Assembly: GCA_028023455.1 (NCBI GenBank)
Contig: JAQFVV010000027.1
Location: 8,675,845 to 8,739,844, forward strand
DNA length: 64,000 nucleotides
Reading direction: 5' to 3'
DNA from: Epiperipatus broadwayi
Lineage: Eukaryota > Onychophora > Udeonychophora > Euonychophora > Peripatidae
Made by a program: the position numbers and the translations under genes. Below, one piece after another: positions 32,726 to 44,639 of the stretch. The notes beneath the pieces were generated by a model. The model searched no databases. It saw only the letters and a list, made by a program, of their open reading frames with translations, and was not told the DNA's origin. Numbering within the stretch: position 1 is the stretch's first letter; each line of letters begins with the position of its first letter.

Positions 32726-35180
32726 AATAACAATTACTAAATTGTTAGTGTTTAATTATTTCTTTAATTTTGATATAACAAGTTGACTGCTGAGAGGTTA
32801 TTTGAGAGGACTCTTACCAAAAGTTTTCTATAATCCTTTTATTTATAAACTCATATGTAGAACACAAGCAGATTATTTAAAATCCTAATTATCCCCTTTC
32901 CCCAATGAGTAATGAGTTATTTTGTAATTGAGCAGCATCCTAAAAAAATTATTTATGGATACTATAGATCTTTGTGCAGGCGAACTTATAATGTGCTAAT
33001 TCCAATCTGAATTATATAAAAATTAACTATTTATTTTAATATATTCAAAAATACAACAGAAAATTATGTTGTAATTGTAGCTAGGAAAAAATTTCTTGGT
33101 GAAAGAAAATACATGATTGACCACTCACTATCCATCACCCTGATTTATTTACAAATAAATAACAAATTTATTTTATGATAATTTTAAAAGATAAGAGTGA
33201 CTAAAATGTTTACTTTTGTATCTGTAGTGATTGTGTTTACTATGCGTCTTATCTATTACAGTGATATATTTATTTACATTCACTGCTGAAAAATACTATG
33301 TGCCAAAATATAAAAGTAGATAACAGTTTAATTACCCAGTGGATCTGAATAAACACTGTTTCTATAGCAATATGACCTCTGTGATTCATGAATATATGCA
33401 TCGCACGGTTTATCATGAACTAGAAGAATGGTTTATATATCATGAAAAAAGTTGATTGTTGAAGTAAAGAAATGGATAAATTGAGATTTGAAGAGTAGAT
33501 CAACTTTTTTCTTCTTTTCACATTGCAGAGATTCCTTCCAACATTTCTAAAATTCTATTACTTTAAAATAGATATCATGCCCTAACTTTCTGTTACTTCA
33601 AAATTCGAGAAACTTTTTTCACCCTCACTCTTTTTAACAATGTTAACCTATGTTTCCCCTTATTTGCTAATCAACAATTCAAAGGGGGGGGGGGCTCAAA
33701 TCATTAATTGCTCTTTATTTAACCATGAAAACCTCTGATTAAGACAAAGCTATGTTCCAAACAACCTTTTAAGATAGATACAAAAGAACGCACACATATA
33801 CATAAATATTACATCATTTTATAATGCTGGATATTGAAATCAGGCTACTGAAGAAAGTGGAATAACTTTCAGATAAGAGAATTAACTGTGAATAATGAAT
33901 AAGGAATGTCTAATCAAGTATACTTCCTTTTGTCTTATGAGATGTTGATTTAGAAAATTTTTTTTCTTTTCCATGTTCTTTTCTTTACTGTCATTAGTCT
34001 TTAGATAGTATAAAACCAATTTCTCACACCATCAGTTATCTTTCTTCATTGACTGTGAATATAATATTGAGTGTTGGTGCAACTCATTTCCATCCTATAA
34101 TTATCTGTGCAATTCTGATTTCAAACCCCCCCCCCCACAAGCTTGCTTGTATAAAGATTTAAATGATATCCTTAGTTGTGGTTCTTCATCAGCAAATTTA
34201 ATCAATCCTCTTCGAAAACCCTTTGCTTATCTTGAAAGTGTAAAAACACAATCAAACTAGATGGATTGCCTGTAAATGTTATAAAAATAATTGTGATATT
34301 ATTAATAGTAAGAATAGTGGTAGTAATAAAGGCCTAATTTTCTTTTTGGAGACTTGAATTGTGTGTTTCTTAGTAAATGTGGACTAACATTAAAAATAAT
34401 GATATTCATTCTATAAATTCAAAGAATTTATTTTCATAATTTTTTTTTTATAATAATACAGGTAGTGCTTCTAAACACGTTGTTAGGATAAAAATAGCTT
34501 TAAAAGAACTTGGTTGCATCAACACTTAGCCAATAGCATCTTATGGATTGTCATAGTTGGGAACACCCCAAGATTAAAATAATAGTGATACTAAAATCTA
34601 GTTCCTAGTCCAAAAATATTAACAAGAAATTTGATATTGGTCCTTTAGAAGCAAATACTACTGCTCATGCTACATTTCAATTGTGATTAAACCATAAAAT
34701 TCTTTGAAAAGATGTGTTATGGATATAATTAAATATATTTTTGAATTCACTAAAAAGAATTTTGGCTGATTTCAAAGAAAAAGTTTAAAAACTGAAAAAA
34801 GGTTTAAAATAATTGGTGAATTAAAGCAACAAAGAAGATGGTCACTTGCTGGTTGTAATTAGTTTAACTTTTTGGCCTTAATAAAATAATATATGAACTG
34901 GAAAAATATGGCAATCCAAAATAAGAATAATTGAATAGTTGCTCAGATAGTACCAGATGTATTGAGGTTCAATCCAGGAACTTCTACTTCTAAAATATAT
35001 TAAACAGAGTATTGCTTTGAAGTGCATATAGCAATTAAATTGATGGCTGATATTTCCAGTAGGTGACAGAATATTTTGATTACCTTTTGAATAACAATAT
35101 AAGATGACAGCCTTGAAAATATTCAATTTAATAGTTAAAACAATCCTATGTAACCTATAAAATAGAAATACTACAGGTCT
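32726..35180. other. Intron, unassigned
   Basis: AT-rich with (G)n at about 33,684-33,692 and (C)n at about 34,126-34,136. The plus strand from about 34,560 may belong to the LINE that begins to be recognisable at 35.18 kb, but I could not match it. Confidence 0.35.
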
Positions 35181-36370
35181 GATAAGTTAATGAAATAGTG
35201 ATAATGTATTCGCTCCAGAAGTATTAGAATTTTTTAGAAATATAAACATCAAGTTCTGACAACCTTATCTTATAGATGCTTCTATAATTTCGAAGTAGGA
35301 ACAAAAAAAAAATAGTGATTATGGTGAATTATCATTGATAATTTTTATTAGCAAGATATTTCAAGGATTTTGTTGAATAATTGCTTTGAGTCATAAATGT
35401 ATGGCTGGCTACTAAAGACTCAACACAACTTTACAAAATCAAGTGTCAAAAACATAATTTTATTGCCAGACAAATGCAAGCAAAGTGTTGAGAACAAAGA
35501 TACAATTTTTATAATGCTTTTATTAATGTAGATTTATAGCATTAGTGATATTGCACCTAAGTTTATTAATATTATATAACTTCTTCACGATAGATGAAAA
35601 CTGGTATTAAACAAGTACATGTATTAATTAGCTCTGACAAGTATTTTCTATTTTTATGATAGTATCTTTTTAAAGCTACTAGTAGGCAGTTTCATGAATT
35701 CAGGTATTAAGAAGCAATATGCAGTTTGAAGGTCAAGTTTTCAAAAAGAGGAACATCATCTTGAGTTCTAAATTTATAAAATATCGCTAATGTTCCTACC
35801 CATTGTTAATCCAATTAACTGTGAATAATAAATAAGTAATTAACATTTAAAAAAAAAACAACTTTAAAACTTCAGCAATCTTTATTTTTGGATAGTTACC
35901 ATTTTGAAAAAGCAAATTAATTTAATTTTCTCTGTGTTTTTTAGGTAGAAATACATTCTTGGATGCTGAGATACTAATATGCCTGATGTTCTGTTGCTGA
36001 ATTTATTAACTTAAATGATTAAGTATTACATTGCTGGGATAAAATTAACCTAACTAAATCAGTTGTATATAAAACTCTTATTTTTCCTAATTTATTGTAT
36101 GACAGTAAGACATGAATTCCTAGCAGATATAATTGAAAATATTTCATATAAGGATATATCTTAAAATTCTAGAAATTTGGTTGAAAGATTATAAGATCAA
36201 TTAGTGCATTCTTTAGTTTTTTGGATATGATTCTACAACATCTTATCATTGTAAAGTTGCATCTTTATTATGTGAGATATATAAAATGAATGGAAAAAAA
36301 TAGGACTTCTAAAAAAAATATTTTGTTTGTGAACTTGAAAAGAATTTTCTTGGAAGAGGCAGACCATTAT
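35180..36370 (+). pseudogene. LINE reverse transcriptase relic
   Basis: Plus-strand fragments in family order: SDNVFAPEVLEFF (about 35,200), then IARQMQAKC.EQ (about 35,465; family: LRQLQEKCREQ), FYNAFINVD (about 35,515; catalytic F.D segment), KFINII and HDRMKTGIK (about 35,555-35,610; family: FI.IV..FHDGM.A.V). After the lost YADD region come VYKTLIFPNLLY and KTWIPSR (about 36,065-36,120; family: Y.TLV.P.LLYG.ETW). Many stops show a dead element. The Y-x-TL-x-P-x-LLYG-ETW block places it among endonuclease-type LINEs without fixing the clade. Confidence 0.6.
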
Positions 36371-36724
36371 AATTGAGATCAGAATGTGATGGACAGTGAT
36401 ATGTAAGTAAGAACTAATGTAAAATGAATGAACAGTTATAAACCTCCTAAAAATATTTTATGACTAACTTGAGCATGATTTTAATGGAAGAGGCAGACTT
36501 ATTTACATTATATAGATTATTTTAAATTTACTCATAAACAAAAAGTATTTCTCATCCTTGGTGTTCGCCTTAAGATGGCGTTGATGCTAATCAAAAACAT
36601 ATACATATAACAATTCCGGGTCGGACCTAAATGATTGATTTGATCTAAAAAGATCTGATTTCTTAGATTTGTAATAAAATATTCTACTACTAATACTATT
36701 ATATGATGTTAGTTTTTTTCATTT

Positions 36725-37245
36725 TTGTAAATGTTTATTAATCTTATCTTGTTTTTGAGTTTGTGTGTCTTTAAAGTTACGGTGTTTTTCTAATTTTTTT
36801 TTTTGACTTTACGTGTGTCTTTTTAAAGTTACGGTCTTTTTTTTTTTTTTTTTTGCAAGAGTAAATCAATAATTTTATTCAAAAGCAAGACATAATAAGT
36901 AAATATTTATTAATCTTATCTTGTTTTTGAGTTTGTGTGTGTGTCTTTAAAGTTACGGGGCTTTTTCAAATTTTTTTTTTTTTTGGACTTTAGGTGTGTC
37001 TTTTTAAAGTTACGGTATTTTTTTTTTGCAAGAGTAAATCAATAATTTGATTCAAAAGCAAGACGTAATAAGTCAATGTTTATTAATCTTAGACTGTTTT
37101 TGAGTTTGTGTGTGTGTGTGTGTCTTTAAAGTTACGGGGCTTTTTCTCTTTTTTTTTTGGGGACTTTATGTGTGTCTTTTTTTTACAAGTTACGGTATTT
37201 TTGGTCAAGAGTAAATCAATCATTTTATTAAAAAAGCAAGACGTA
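36725..37245. repeat. Tandem repeat block 1 (about 172 bp x 3)
   Basis: Each unit holds TATTAATCTTA, GTTTTTGAGTTTGTGTG, TCTTTAAAGTTACGG, a T run, GACTTTA.GTGTGTCTTTT, another AAAGTTACGG, a T run, and GCAAGAGTAAATCAAT...AAAAGCAAGAC.TAAT. Units differ mainly in T-run and (GT)n lengths. Confidence 0.85.
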
Positions 37246-37339
37246 ATTCTAAATCTATCAAAAGTAACGTAATTTATATACTACAATTTAGAATTGATAC
37301 CTGACTACTATTAGTAAGTACCGTCATTAAAAGACTCGA

Positions 37340-37830
37340 TTGAAAAATAATACCCGACTAATTTCAGTTTTCTTTTGGGGGGGGGGGGGCAGTAATGAAT
37401 CAGAAAGTGGGTTGTTTTTTGTTAAGTCTGTCTATATAAAAAGGGTACCCGTTATTGAAATACTAAATTTAAAAATGATAGCCGACTAATTTGTGTTTCT
37501 TTTGACAGTAATTAATCAGAAAGTGGGTTTCTTTTTTTTTTTGGTAAATCTTGTGTATATATAAAAACAAACAAACCGTAATTCAAAGACTCCATTGAAA
37601 AAAATCAAACCCCATTGAATTTGCTTTTTTTTTTTTTAAGACAGTAATTAATCAGGAACTGGGTTGTTTTTGTTAGTGTGTAGATATAAAAACTAATCTT
37701 ATTTTGAAATAATAAATGTAACAAAACAAAACAAAAAAATACCCGACTAATTTTATTTTTCGGACAAGTAATTACTAATAATTAGACAGTGGGTTGTTTT
37801 TGTTTGTGCGTATATATATAGCGAAAGTAA
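37340..37830. repeat. Tandem repeat block 2 (about 120-130 bp x 4)
   Basis: Units share ACCCGACTAATTT or similar, a G or T run, CAGTAATTAATCAGAAAGTGGGTTGTTTTT, GT.TATATAAAA and a TATTGAAATA.TAAAT spacer. Copies are more diverged than in block 1. Confidence 0.75.
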
Positions 37831-38404
37831 CTGGTCATGGACGAATTCTCGCGAAAATGGTACTTTTCGCGTGATCCTTTAATTTTTTTTTCCTTTTGCA
37901 CCCTTAAAAGCAATTTTTGAGGGTTACTCCTTCATAATGGAATCTTCAGGACATTATTACTAAACTTACAACAGTAAAGTAAGTTACAACACATTAAAAA
38001 AAATAGACGTCTTATCAAATTTTAAAAAAATACAACTGCTTCAAATACACACACTCTCACCCGAAACTACAGAGAGAATAGATATTCTACTATTACGAGA
38101 AAATGATGAACAAAATCGACTACTACGGCAGCCGATCAAGGCATTTCTTTCTCTTTGCTTTTAGCATAGAAAAAAAGCCATAACTGGCAGCCGTCGGGAA
38201 CTCTTTCTGTGTTTTATCATAGAAAGAAGTCTCTTTGTGTTGGCTTCTGTCGCCGCCTCCTCCGTCCAACATAACGTGAGGACTTTTCTGCGTTTATAAC
38301 ATAGAAAAATTCCTCTTTGGTTGGGTGAAGGCCGGTGAAACGGTATATTTCTAGGAATTTACCTAGAAGTAGCGACATCTTAAGGCGAACACCAAGGGTG
38401 AGAA

Positions 38405-40175
38405 AACAATCCAAAAATTAAATTTTTTTGAAAAAGTTTGTTCCAGAAATTAAAACAGTATCTTAAAACGTATATATTTGTGGCTTTAATGTTTGTATAA
38501 ATACTCACAGAAAAACTCATCTTCAATATTTATTCTTTGAATTGTTTCTTCTGAGTTAAAATGGCCAATTGATGATGATTCTGCAATGACTTACTTGTTC
38601 TTAACTATAGTTAATTTAACATTTATAAAATCAAACTTTTTTTTCTTCCTATTTTTGTAAATATCATTTATATATTGCATATAATAATTTCTTTTCATTT
38701 CTGAAACTTAAATTTCATCTGTCTACTTGATATCATCTCTTCTTGAAAGTGCAACCCACACATCTGATCTGATTTATATGCTTTATAATTTTGACTGCTC
38801 ATATATTCCCTTCTGATCTGTTGTCTACTATATTAGTTGTCAACCCTGACTGTTTATTATAATTTTTTCTATTACACAAATCCTATCTCTTGGCAAGTTT
38901 AATATTGTTAATTAAACCAGCTCCCATATTCCAGTTAACTGATACTGTTGAAAAAGAAATCAAGACTATTTCTTTAGCTCTGTTTTACTTTAAGATCAAT
39001 TTTAATTCCTTATTTGCATCTTTCTGCAATGCTAAATTAAAGTGTTCCATCATATTCTTAAAATAGGAAATTTTGATTTTAATTTATCTACATAGACATT
39101 CTGCATTTAATCTATTAATCTTTATTAGCTCTTCTTTTCGTGAACATTATTCTTCAAGTAAAAGGATATTTCATAAATATTAAGCAGCCATTACTGATAC
39201 CATATAAATAATTATGAAATTTTCTCAATCACTGAATTACCAGTCTATATACATCCTTAGATTAAAAAACAATGACGAACGAAAAATACTTTATTTTATA
39301 TTTTAAGCTTTCTCATAAGATTTTATTGTCCATTATTGATATTACTTTTCCAAATCTAGAAGATGACTAACATCAACCAGAGTATTAACCCATCATTTAA
39401 TTAATGTTCTTTTTTTCATAAAAAGCAGTGTTATGAGATCAAAAACCATCATTAATTTTACCCTGATACTAAAAACTAAGGATTTGAAAAGGCTTCGCTC
39501 ATCCCAATGTATCTGCAGGCAGAAGAATATAATAGAATTATCCATCCCATATATTAATAACAACTATCCAGAACAATTCGAAAGTGCTTAATTATGATTT
39601 CTCAACATTTATAAATAAGTAGATTGGAATGTACTAAATAGTTATTATCAATATTGTGAATGGATAATTCTTTGTATATTTCTCCAATTAGCATTATGCA
39701 TTAGATATTTTCTAAATAAAAATATACTAAGATCATTAATAATTTTTATTAATCACTCATTAGACTAGAGATTCCTATACAAACTACGTGACTTAGATTC
39801 AAATCTTAAGAGTGCTGGAATTTCCAAATCAGTAATTTGAATATTAAGATGAGTCAAAGAAAATCTCTGAAAAGAGATAGGATAGTGCAAATTCAATAAA
39901 TCCCCCTAGAAAGTCAATTAACTAAAAACAGGTTGTAGTAATATGTCTATTTTGTCACTTAATGCCTGTTGATGTACCTAATTTTTTACATTGTGATTTT
40001 TAAAACTGGATAATCAATATTAATCAACTATATTTTTCTTGACAACTAAAGTAATTATAATTTCAAGACTTTTTTGAAAATAATTTCACTTAACTCTGAT
40101 AGTTACTTATCTTGCTCTTTAATGCCTTAACTAATTTACTACATGTATATAAATAATTTTACTATAATTTTATAA
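38405..40175. other. Intron, unassigned
   Basis: AT-rich. A T-rich stretch at about 38,700-39,070 has a composition like degraded LINE sequence, but no motif could be matched. Confidence 0.3.
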
Positions 40176-40179
40176 GTCT

Positions 40180-40690
40180 TGATAGTATAAAAGCCTCTGA
40201 TGCAGACAAAATTCCAGCTAAAATTATTCCTGTGTTCCACTGATTATTAAAAATTTTATTATAATAAACCAGAACTTTTTAATTGTTTATGCTCAAATGA
40301 CTTTCTTTCATGAAAGATAATAAAACAGTTTCTTCTAATTATTGTTTTTGTATATCTTTTATCAAAGTTATGGGAAATCATCAATTTGTTTTTATCTTGA
40401 AAGATAAAATCTTTTAATTAAACTGTGATTTTCATAATAGACAATAATAAAATAAAAAAATTGGAAAAAAATATCCTAGAGTACTTTTTTAAGGATTCTT
40501 TCAATGGCTGACTGATCATCATTCAATCTTTTATTTCGTATAAATTCTACAGATAACCCTCTTCCTTCAAATCATTGTATTCAAACTGCTATGGATATTA
40601 TTTTACCTGGCAGCCTTTTAATTGATGCAGGTGTACTTCAAAGATTCTGTTCTAGCTTAATGCCTTAAGTTAAATTAATTCTGTTATAAA
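40180..40690 (+). pseudogene. LINE reverse transcriptase fragment
   Basis: Plus strand: KASDADKIPAKIIP (about 40,193) matches the A.G.D.IP..VLK start of an RT domain. DDK-like DNKTVSSNYCF and ISFIKVMGN (about 40,320-40,380) match the NYRPVSLLSVISKVME motif. YFV and LIDAGVLQRFCSSLMP (about 40,625-40,665) stand for the LIDAGVPQGSVLAP block. It is one coherent but heavily broken RT from the first fingers motif to the QGS motif, the rest lost. Confidence 0.6.
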
Positions 40691-40699
40691 CCTAACTAA

Positions 40700-41300
40700 G
40701 GGTTTGCTGATAATACTTAACATTCTAACTCAATTAGAAACAGTTTTCTACTTCTGTTTGTCTCCCATTAAACATCTTATATGCAAGAGCCTAAATTCTG
40801 TTTTCTACTGAAGATTGTACTATACTTGTTTTATAAAATCTCAATCTATTCTTCCATTATAAACTCCATTCAAAATCAGATACATAATTAAACATTATTC
40901 TCTTTCTTACATTTTCCTATCCATTCTTTGTACATCATAAATAATGATTACAAACTGAGTTAATACACCCATATATTAAAAGGGAGCATAAATGCAGATT
41001 TTCTTACAACCAACATAAAAGGAAAAGTTTATAACAAAAACCAGAGAGAAAAAAAAAAGAATATATAGACAATTTTATAGATTCATTTGGAATTGATTCA
41101 GAGATTATCATTTGTAGCCATGAAACCTAATTTGATTAATTACCTCTATATTGTTTCCATTAGATATAAAAATCAATATAAGTTTTGTTTTCCCTTTTAT
41201 TATGAATTTTAGCCTTTTAAAATTAATGTTAAATATCTTTTAAAATAATAATGATTTTTTTATTTTTTGCAATTCATTATTCTATGACAAATAAAAAGTG
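40700..41300 (-). pseudogene. Possible LINE fragment
   Basis: Minus strand: KGKTKLILIFISNGNNIEVI (about 41,200-41,130) resembles the LGV.I...G....EI block after the YADD motif, followed by a broken KEWIGKCKKENNV (about 40,930) and NGRIDLRFYKTSIVQSS-like sequence. No diagnostic catalytic motif, so low confidence. It may be a separate insertion or part of the 41.6-42.6 kb LINE. Confidence 0.3.
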
Positions 41301-41494
41301 ACCATTTGAAAGATACTAATAGTGAAATATACTATTTTATCATTTTTATATATACATACAATAGTTTTTATCCAGTATATTGGATTCCTATCTAAATGAT
41401 GTCTCAAATTAAAAATAACTCAACAATGCCCTTTTTAATCCTTTTACACCTTCATTATAAACCTCCAATCCAACTGGAAACTTAAAAGATTAAA

Positions 41495-41540
41495 TGCAAA
41501 TAATAATTTCAAAATATGCAAATAATAATTTCAAAATATA
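41495..41540. repeat. 22-bp tandem duplication
   Basis: TGCAAATAATAATTTCAAAATA is present twice back to back. Confidence 0.9.
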
Positions 41541-41639
41541 TTGTACATACCTACATTCAATATATTTGTTTTTATATATATAAAAAATATTTTTTTAGAA
41601 GCTTTTATTTAACTTGCTTTGTTTTTTTTTTTCTGTCTT

Positions 41640-42610
41640 TTCGCCCACATCCCAATCTACTTAAAAATTTGAATGTATATATTTCTCAGCAACTATGCCC
41701 AAAGAAACCTGTTAGCCATTTTAACTTTCCTTTCCATTCTCTGCTCTAAGTTTTCCCATATTCTTCTCTATCCTGCTCCATCCCATTTCCACAACATAAT
41801 CTTTATCAACTCCATGGCTTTTATATCTAAATCCCCCCTATCTTTTCCCAAACCCAGCATAAAAACCAATAATCCACTTTCTGTATAATCACTTTATGTA
41901 TATTTATTCTTCCACAACATTATTTGTATCCTTTCTGTTTTCAGTCATTTACATTCAATTAACAGATGCCTAATATTTTCTATGCCATCCTTACACAACT
42001 TGCAGCCTAAATCACCCAAATTTTTCTATTTATGGATATATTTCCTTGTTGCAAAAGATCCCGTTTGAGTCTTAAATAGTAAACTACTTTCCTTGCTATT
42101 ATAATAAATTAACTCGCACCTAATATTCTGTTTACTTCTATATATATTTAAACTCTTTTTACTCTCCATACTAGTTCTCCATTTCCCCAACTTCCTATTC
42201 TTTATTAATGCATCTATTCTTTTATCCCATTCCTTATCACTATAACACTCAAAAATTCTTCTAACACAATCATCCCACCTTTTGTATAAGTATACTGACA
42301 TAAATTCTTTATCCAAATCTTCTGCATATCGCATTACCTTTCTCATTCATCTTGTTGCCTAGCCCTTTATTCATAACCCAATTAAATACTGTTTTGGCTA
42401 TTCTATTATTATCCATAAACTGCAATCTACCGAACATTTTCATTTTGCATTTCTCATATAAAAACTTGACCCTCCCATTTCTCCTTGAATTGCCTCCTTT
42501 GCTGTCCATGCATCTGCATTGTCTTCCTACTTCTTTTTGTACTTTAGTAATCTTTATGGTACTGCCACCTAGTGGTATTAAATTGTTTAGTTTCTTCATT
42601 CCTAATTTCT
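41640..42610 (-). pseudogene. Relatively young LINE C-terminal fragment
   Basis: Two long overlapping minus ORFs (42,309-42,599, 96 codons; 42,026-42,346, 106 codons) are one protein broken by a frameshift near 42,320-42,345. Readable segments are MKMFGRLQFMDNNRIAKTVF, RWDDCVRRIFECYSDKEWD and RCELIYYNSKESSLLFKTQT. Past the stop at about 42,026 follows a zinc knuckle CKLCKDGIENIRHLLIEC (about 41,990; C-x2-C-x8-H-x4-C), then LGKDRGDLDIKAMELIKIML to about 41,650. The RT domain is absent, so the insert is 5'-truncated at about 42.6 kb. The long open frames suggest it is younger than the other LINEs here. The clade is not fixed. The knuckle spacing equals that of the LINE at 0.8 kb. Confidence 0.65.
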
Positions 42611-43616
42611 GAAACTATATAAAATTAACTAAAAGAGAAAAAATTTCAAAAAATATGTTCAATCACATAAATGCATTAAAATTTTTTTTTTCTCTTCAGC
42701 TTTCTCAAATAAGATTCTAAAATATTCATTTAATAAGCTTGCAACTAATGCCTTTTTGAATACATTGCCACAGATAAAAATAGATATTATTCTTTGGGAA
42801 TCTGACTTGTGAAGTGTAAATATCACTAATTTTAAAAACTCAAGAAAATTTATTTTTTAGTGCATTTATGCAAAGAAGTTTTTTTTTAACTCCCCTCCTC
42901 CCCCAAAATCTATTTTTAAAACTGATGTAAATATTGTCAGCTGATTTAGAGATAATTATAATCCTATCTTAAAAAACTTTCATCTTGATAAATATTATAG
43001 CAAATTATCCCCCCCCCCCATTAAAGACAATCAAGGCGCACACAAATATTAGGCTTATTAATTTACAAGTATTAAAAGTCTTTTATTTAGTGTAGTTCGA
43101 AAATGGACATGTATTTAAAACAAAACAGCAACTTTTTTAAAAAAAAATATTTTTTTGTATTTAAAACAAAACAGCAACAAAAAAATTAACGCAAATCCTA
43201 ATGCATATTAAAATAATGTTTGGGGGTAATGAAAAGTCAAAGGACTCCATATAATTTTATCTAGATGGGAAAAGTTAAACAAATTTTTGAAAGTCAGATT
43301 GATATTTGAACTGTATATGAATAAAAATAAAATGATATGTAGGCTAGAATAAAATAAGATCAGAAATGAACATAGAATGTTACCAAATTTTTTTAAAGAG
43401 GGAGGCGGATGTTCATTGATTTTTTTATAAAAATGGTTACAGATAAAAATGTATTTCAATTTATTTTGGAACATTTCAGAATCTAACTTATCAAAATTTT
43501 CATACACAAAATTATTTCCCAGCTAAAATTTAACTGGATATTATTATATTCCTTTTCAACAAATTGATAACAGCAATAATCTAGCAATACATATTCTAAA
43601 ATTATACAAAAATGAC
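42611..43616. other. Intron next to the TLK start exon, unassigned
   Basis: AT-rich. (C)n at about 43,009-43,019. TTGTATTTAAAACAAAACAGCAAC occurs twice (about 43,110 and 43,155), a small local duplication. A 99-codon minus ORF (43,208-43,507) is Phe- and Leu-rich and looks like composition, not a gene. Confidence 0.4.
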
Positions 43617-43685
43617 CTTGTTGCCAAGAAACCGCGCTTCTAGTAATTCTTGCTTGCGAGGGTCTAGACTGTGAATTTCATCCAT
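43617..43685 (-). CDS. TLK: Tousled-like kinase, start-codon exon
   Basis: On the minus strand TTTAGGTTTCAG ends at 43,687 and the exon begins G-ATG. It encodes MDEIHSLDPRKQELLEARF then LGNK, almost the same as the N-terminus of vertebrate TLK1 and TLK2 (M(M)EELHSLDPRRQELLEARF), which makes the call firm. It ends in phase 0 before GTCATT. A second donor, GTATAA 9 nt further on, would add VIF and is also in frame, so the exact 3' edge is open. It joins in frame with the exon at 15.4 kb. The ATG lies 1 nt inside the exon, so at least one 5'-untranslated exon must lie upstream (higher coordinates). I did not find it. The kinase domain lies left of the window. Confidence 0.88.
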
Positions 43686-43686
43686 C

Positions 43687-44635
43687 CTGAAACCTAAAAT
43701 TAAATTAATAAAATTTTAAAATTTCATTTAACAATTCATTTTAATGAAATAACAATCCAAGAAAACATATACATAAGCAAATATAAATATATTTTAACAA
43801 TTGCAAAAAAAAAAAAACACCCTGCTATTCACTGAGACTCTTTCATTCCTTAAGAAAATCAAATGAGAAATTTTTTATGATCAGATCACTATTCCATGAT
43901 AATATCAGCTCATCAAAATGAACTAGTCAATATAAACTTGCTTTTAATTTCTGACTTTGAAACTATAGACTCTCCCTTAATCTTCATATGTCAGATAGTT
44001 TCCAGAGAGCAATTTTGTTTTCTTGGAAGCAAAATGAATGTTTCTATAGATATGGTAGACAAGAAAAAATCAGTCCTAACATTGTCCAAAGGGTGCAAAA
44101 TCACCAGCCAAGGATTGGCCATCAAATTATAAGTAGTGCTAAGAATTTCTCAGTCTTTGGTTGAGTGTTGCCATTCAATGAATACTGAGTGTATTTGTTT
44201 ATCCACAAGTCACTTTAAATGGAAAAAAAAAAAATGAATTGGAAAATCTTGCATATTAAATAGAATCATAAAGATGTCATAAAATTAGAAAAAACAACAA
44301 CAACAAAACACTTGTACTTTGCCTGAGAAATATCTTTATTATAATTTCAGTAAAAGTTAAGCAGTATATTGGAGTACCACTTTTGATAAATTTTCCAAGT
44401 TAAAAATGGCCAATTGAAAAATTAACCACACTAACAATCTATCACTAGAATAAGTTTGCCGCCAAAATTAAAAAAATAATAATAATCACATATTGCATTT
44501 AAGCTTTAAATATGTCATCCTCTATTTCATAATGGATTTCAGCATTATAAATTTCTAAAAAGTTGCAACAGACACTTTTAACATTCAGCAAAGCAATTTA
44601 TTTTTGATTTCATTCAGCTTTCCTTCCAATCTCTC
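43687..44635. other. First TLK intron or 5' flank, unassigned
   Basis: No recognised feature. The 78-codon plus ORF at 43,896-44,132 runs opposite to TLK, matches nothing I know, and is probably chance. Confidence 0.35.
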
Positions 44636-44639
44636 GGCT

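Larger units (their letters stand above)
36548..38404. mobile_element. 1.86-kb terminal-inverted-repeat element filled with tandem repeats
   Basis: Left end TTTCTCATCCTTGGTGTTCG (36,548) continues CCTTAAGATGGCG. The right end, on the opposite strand from 38,404, is the same over 33 nt with two changes. Inside, on the plus strand: three copies of a unit of about 172 bp (about 36,725-37,245, marked by AAAGTTACGG and GCAAGAGTAAATCAAT); four copies of a unit of about 120-130 bp (about 37,340-37,830, marked by CGACTAATTT and AATCAG..A.TGGGTTG); and a third short repeat (AGCATAGAAA...CTTTCTGTG, about 38,140-38,320). No transposase. No clear target duplication, so the superfamily is unknown. Confidence 0.75.

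Noticed and set aside
42553-42575. CTCF-like site GCCACCTAGTGG
   Set aside because: It falls in LINE coding sequence, and a single short match in 64 kb carries little weight.
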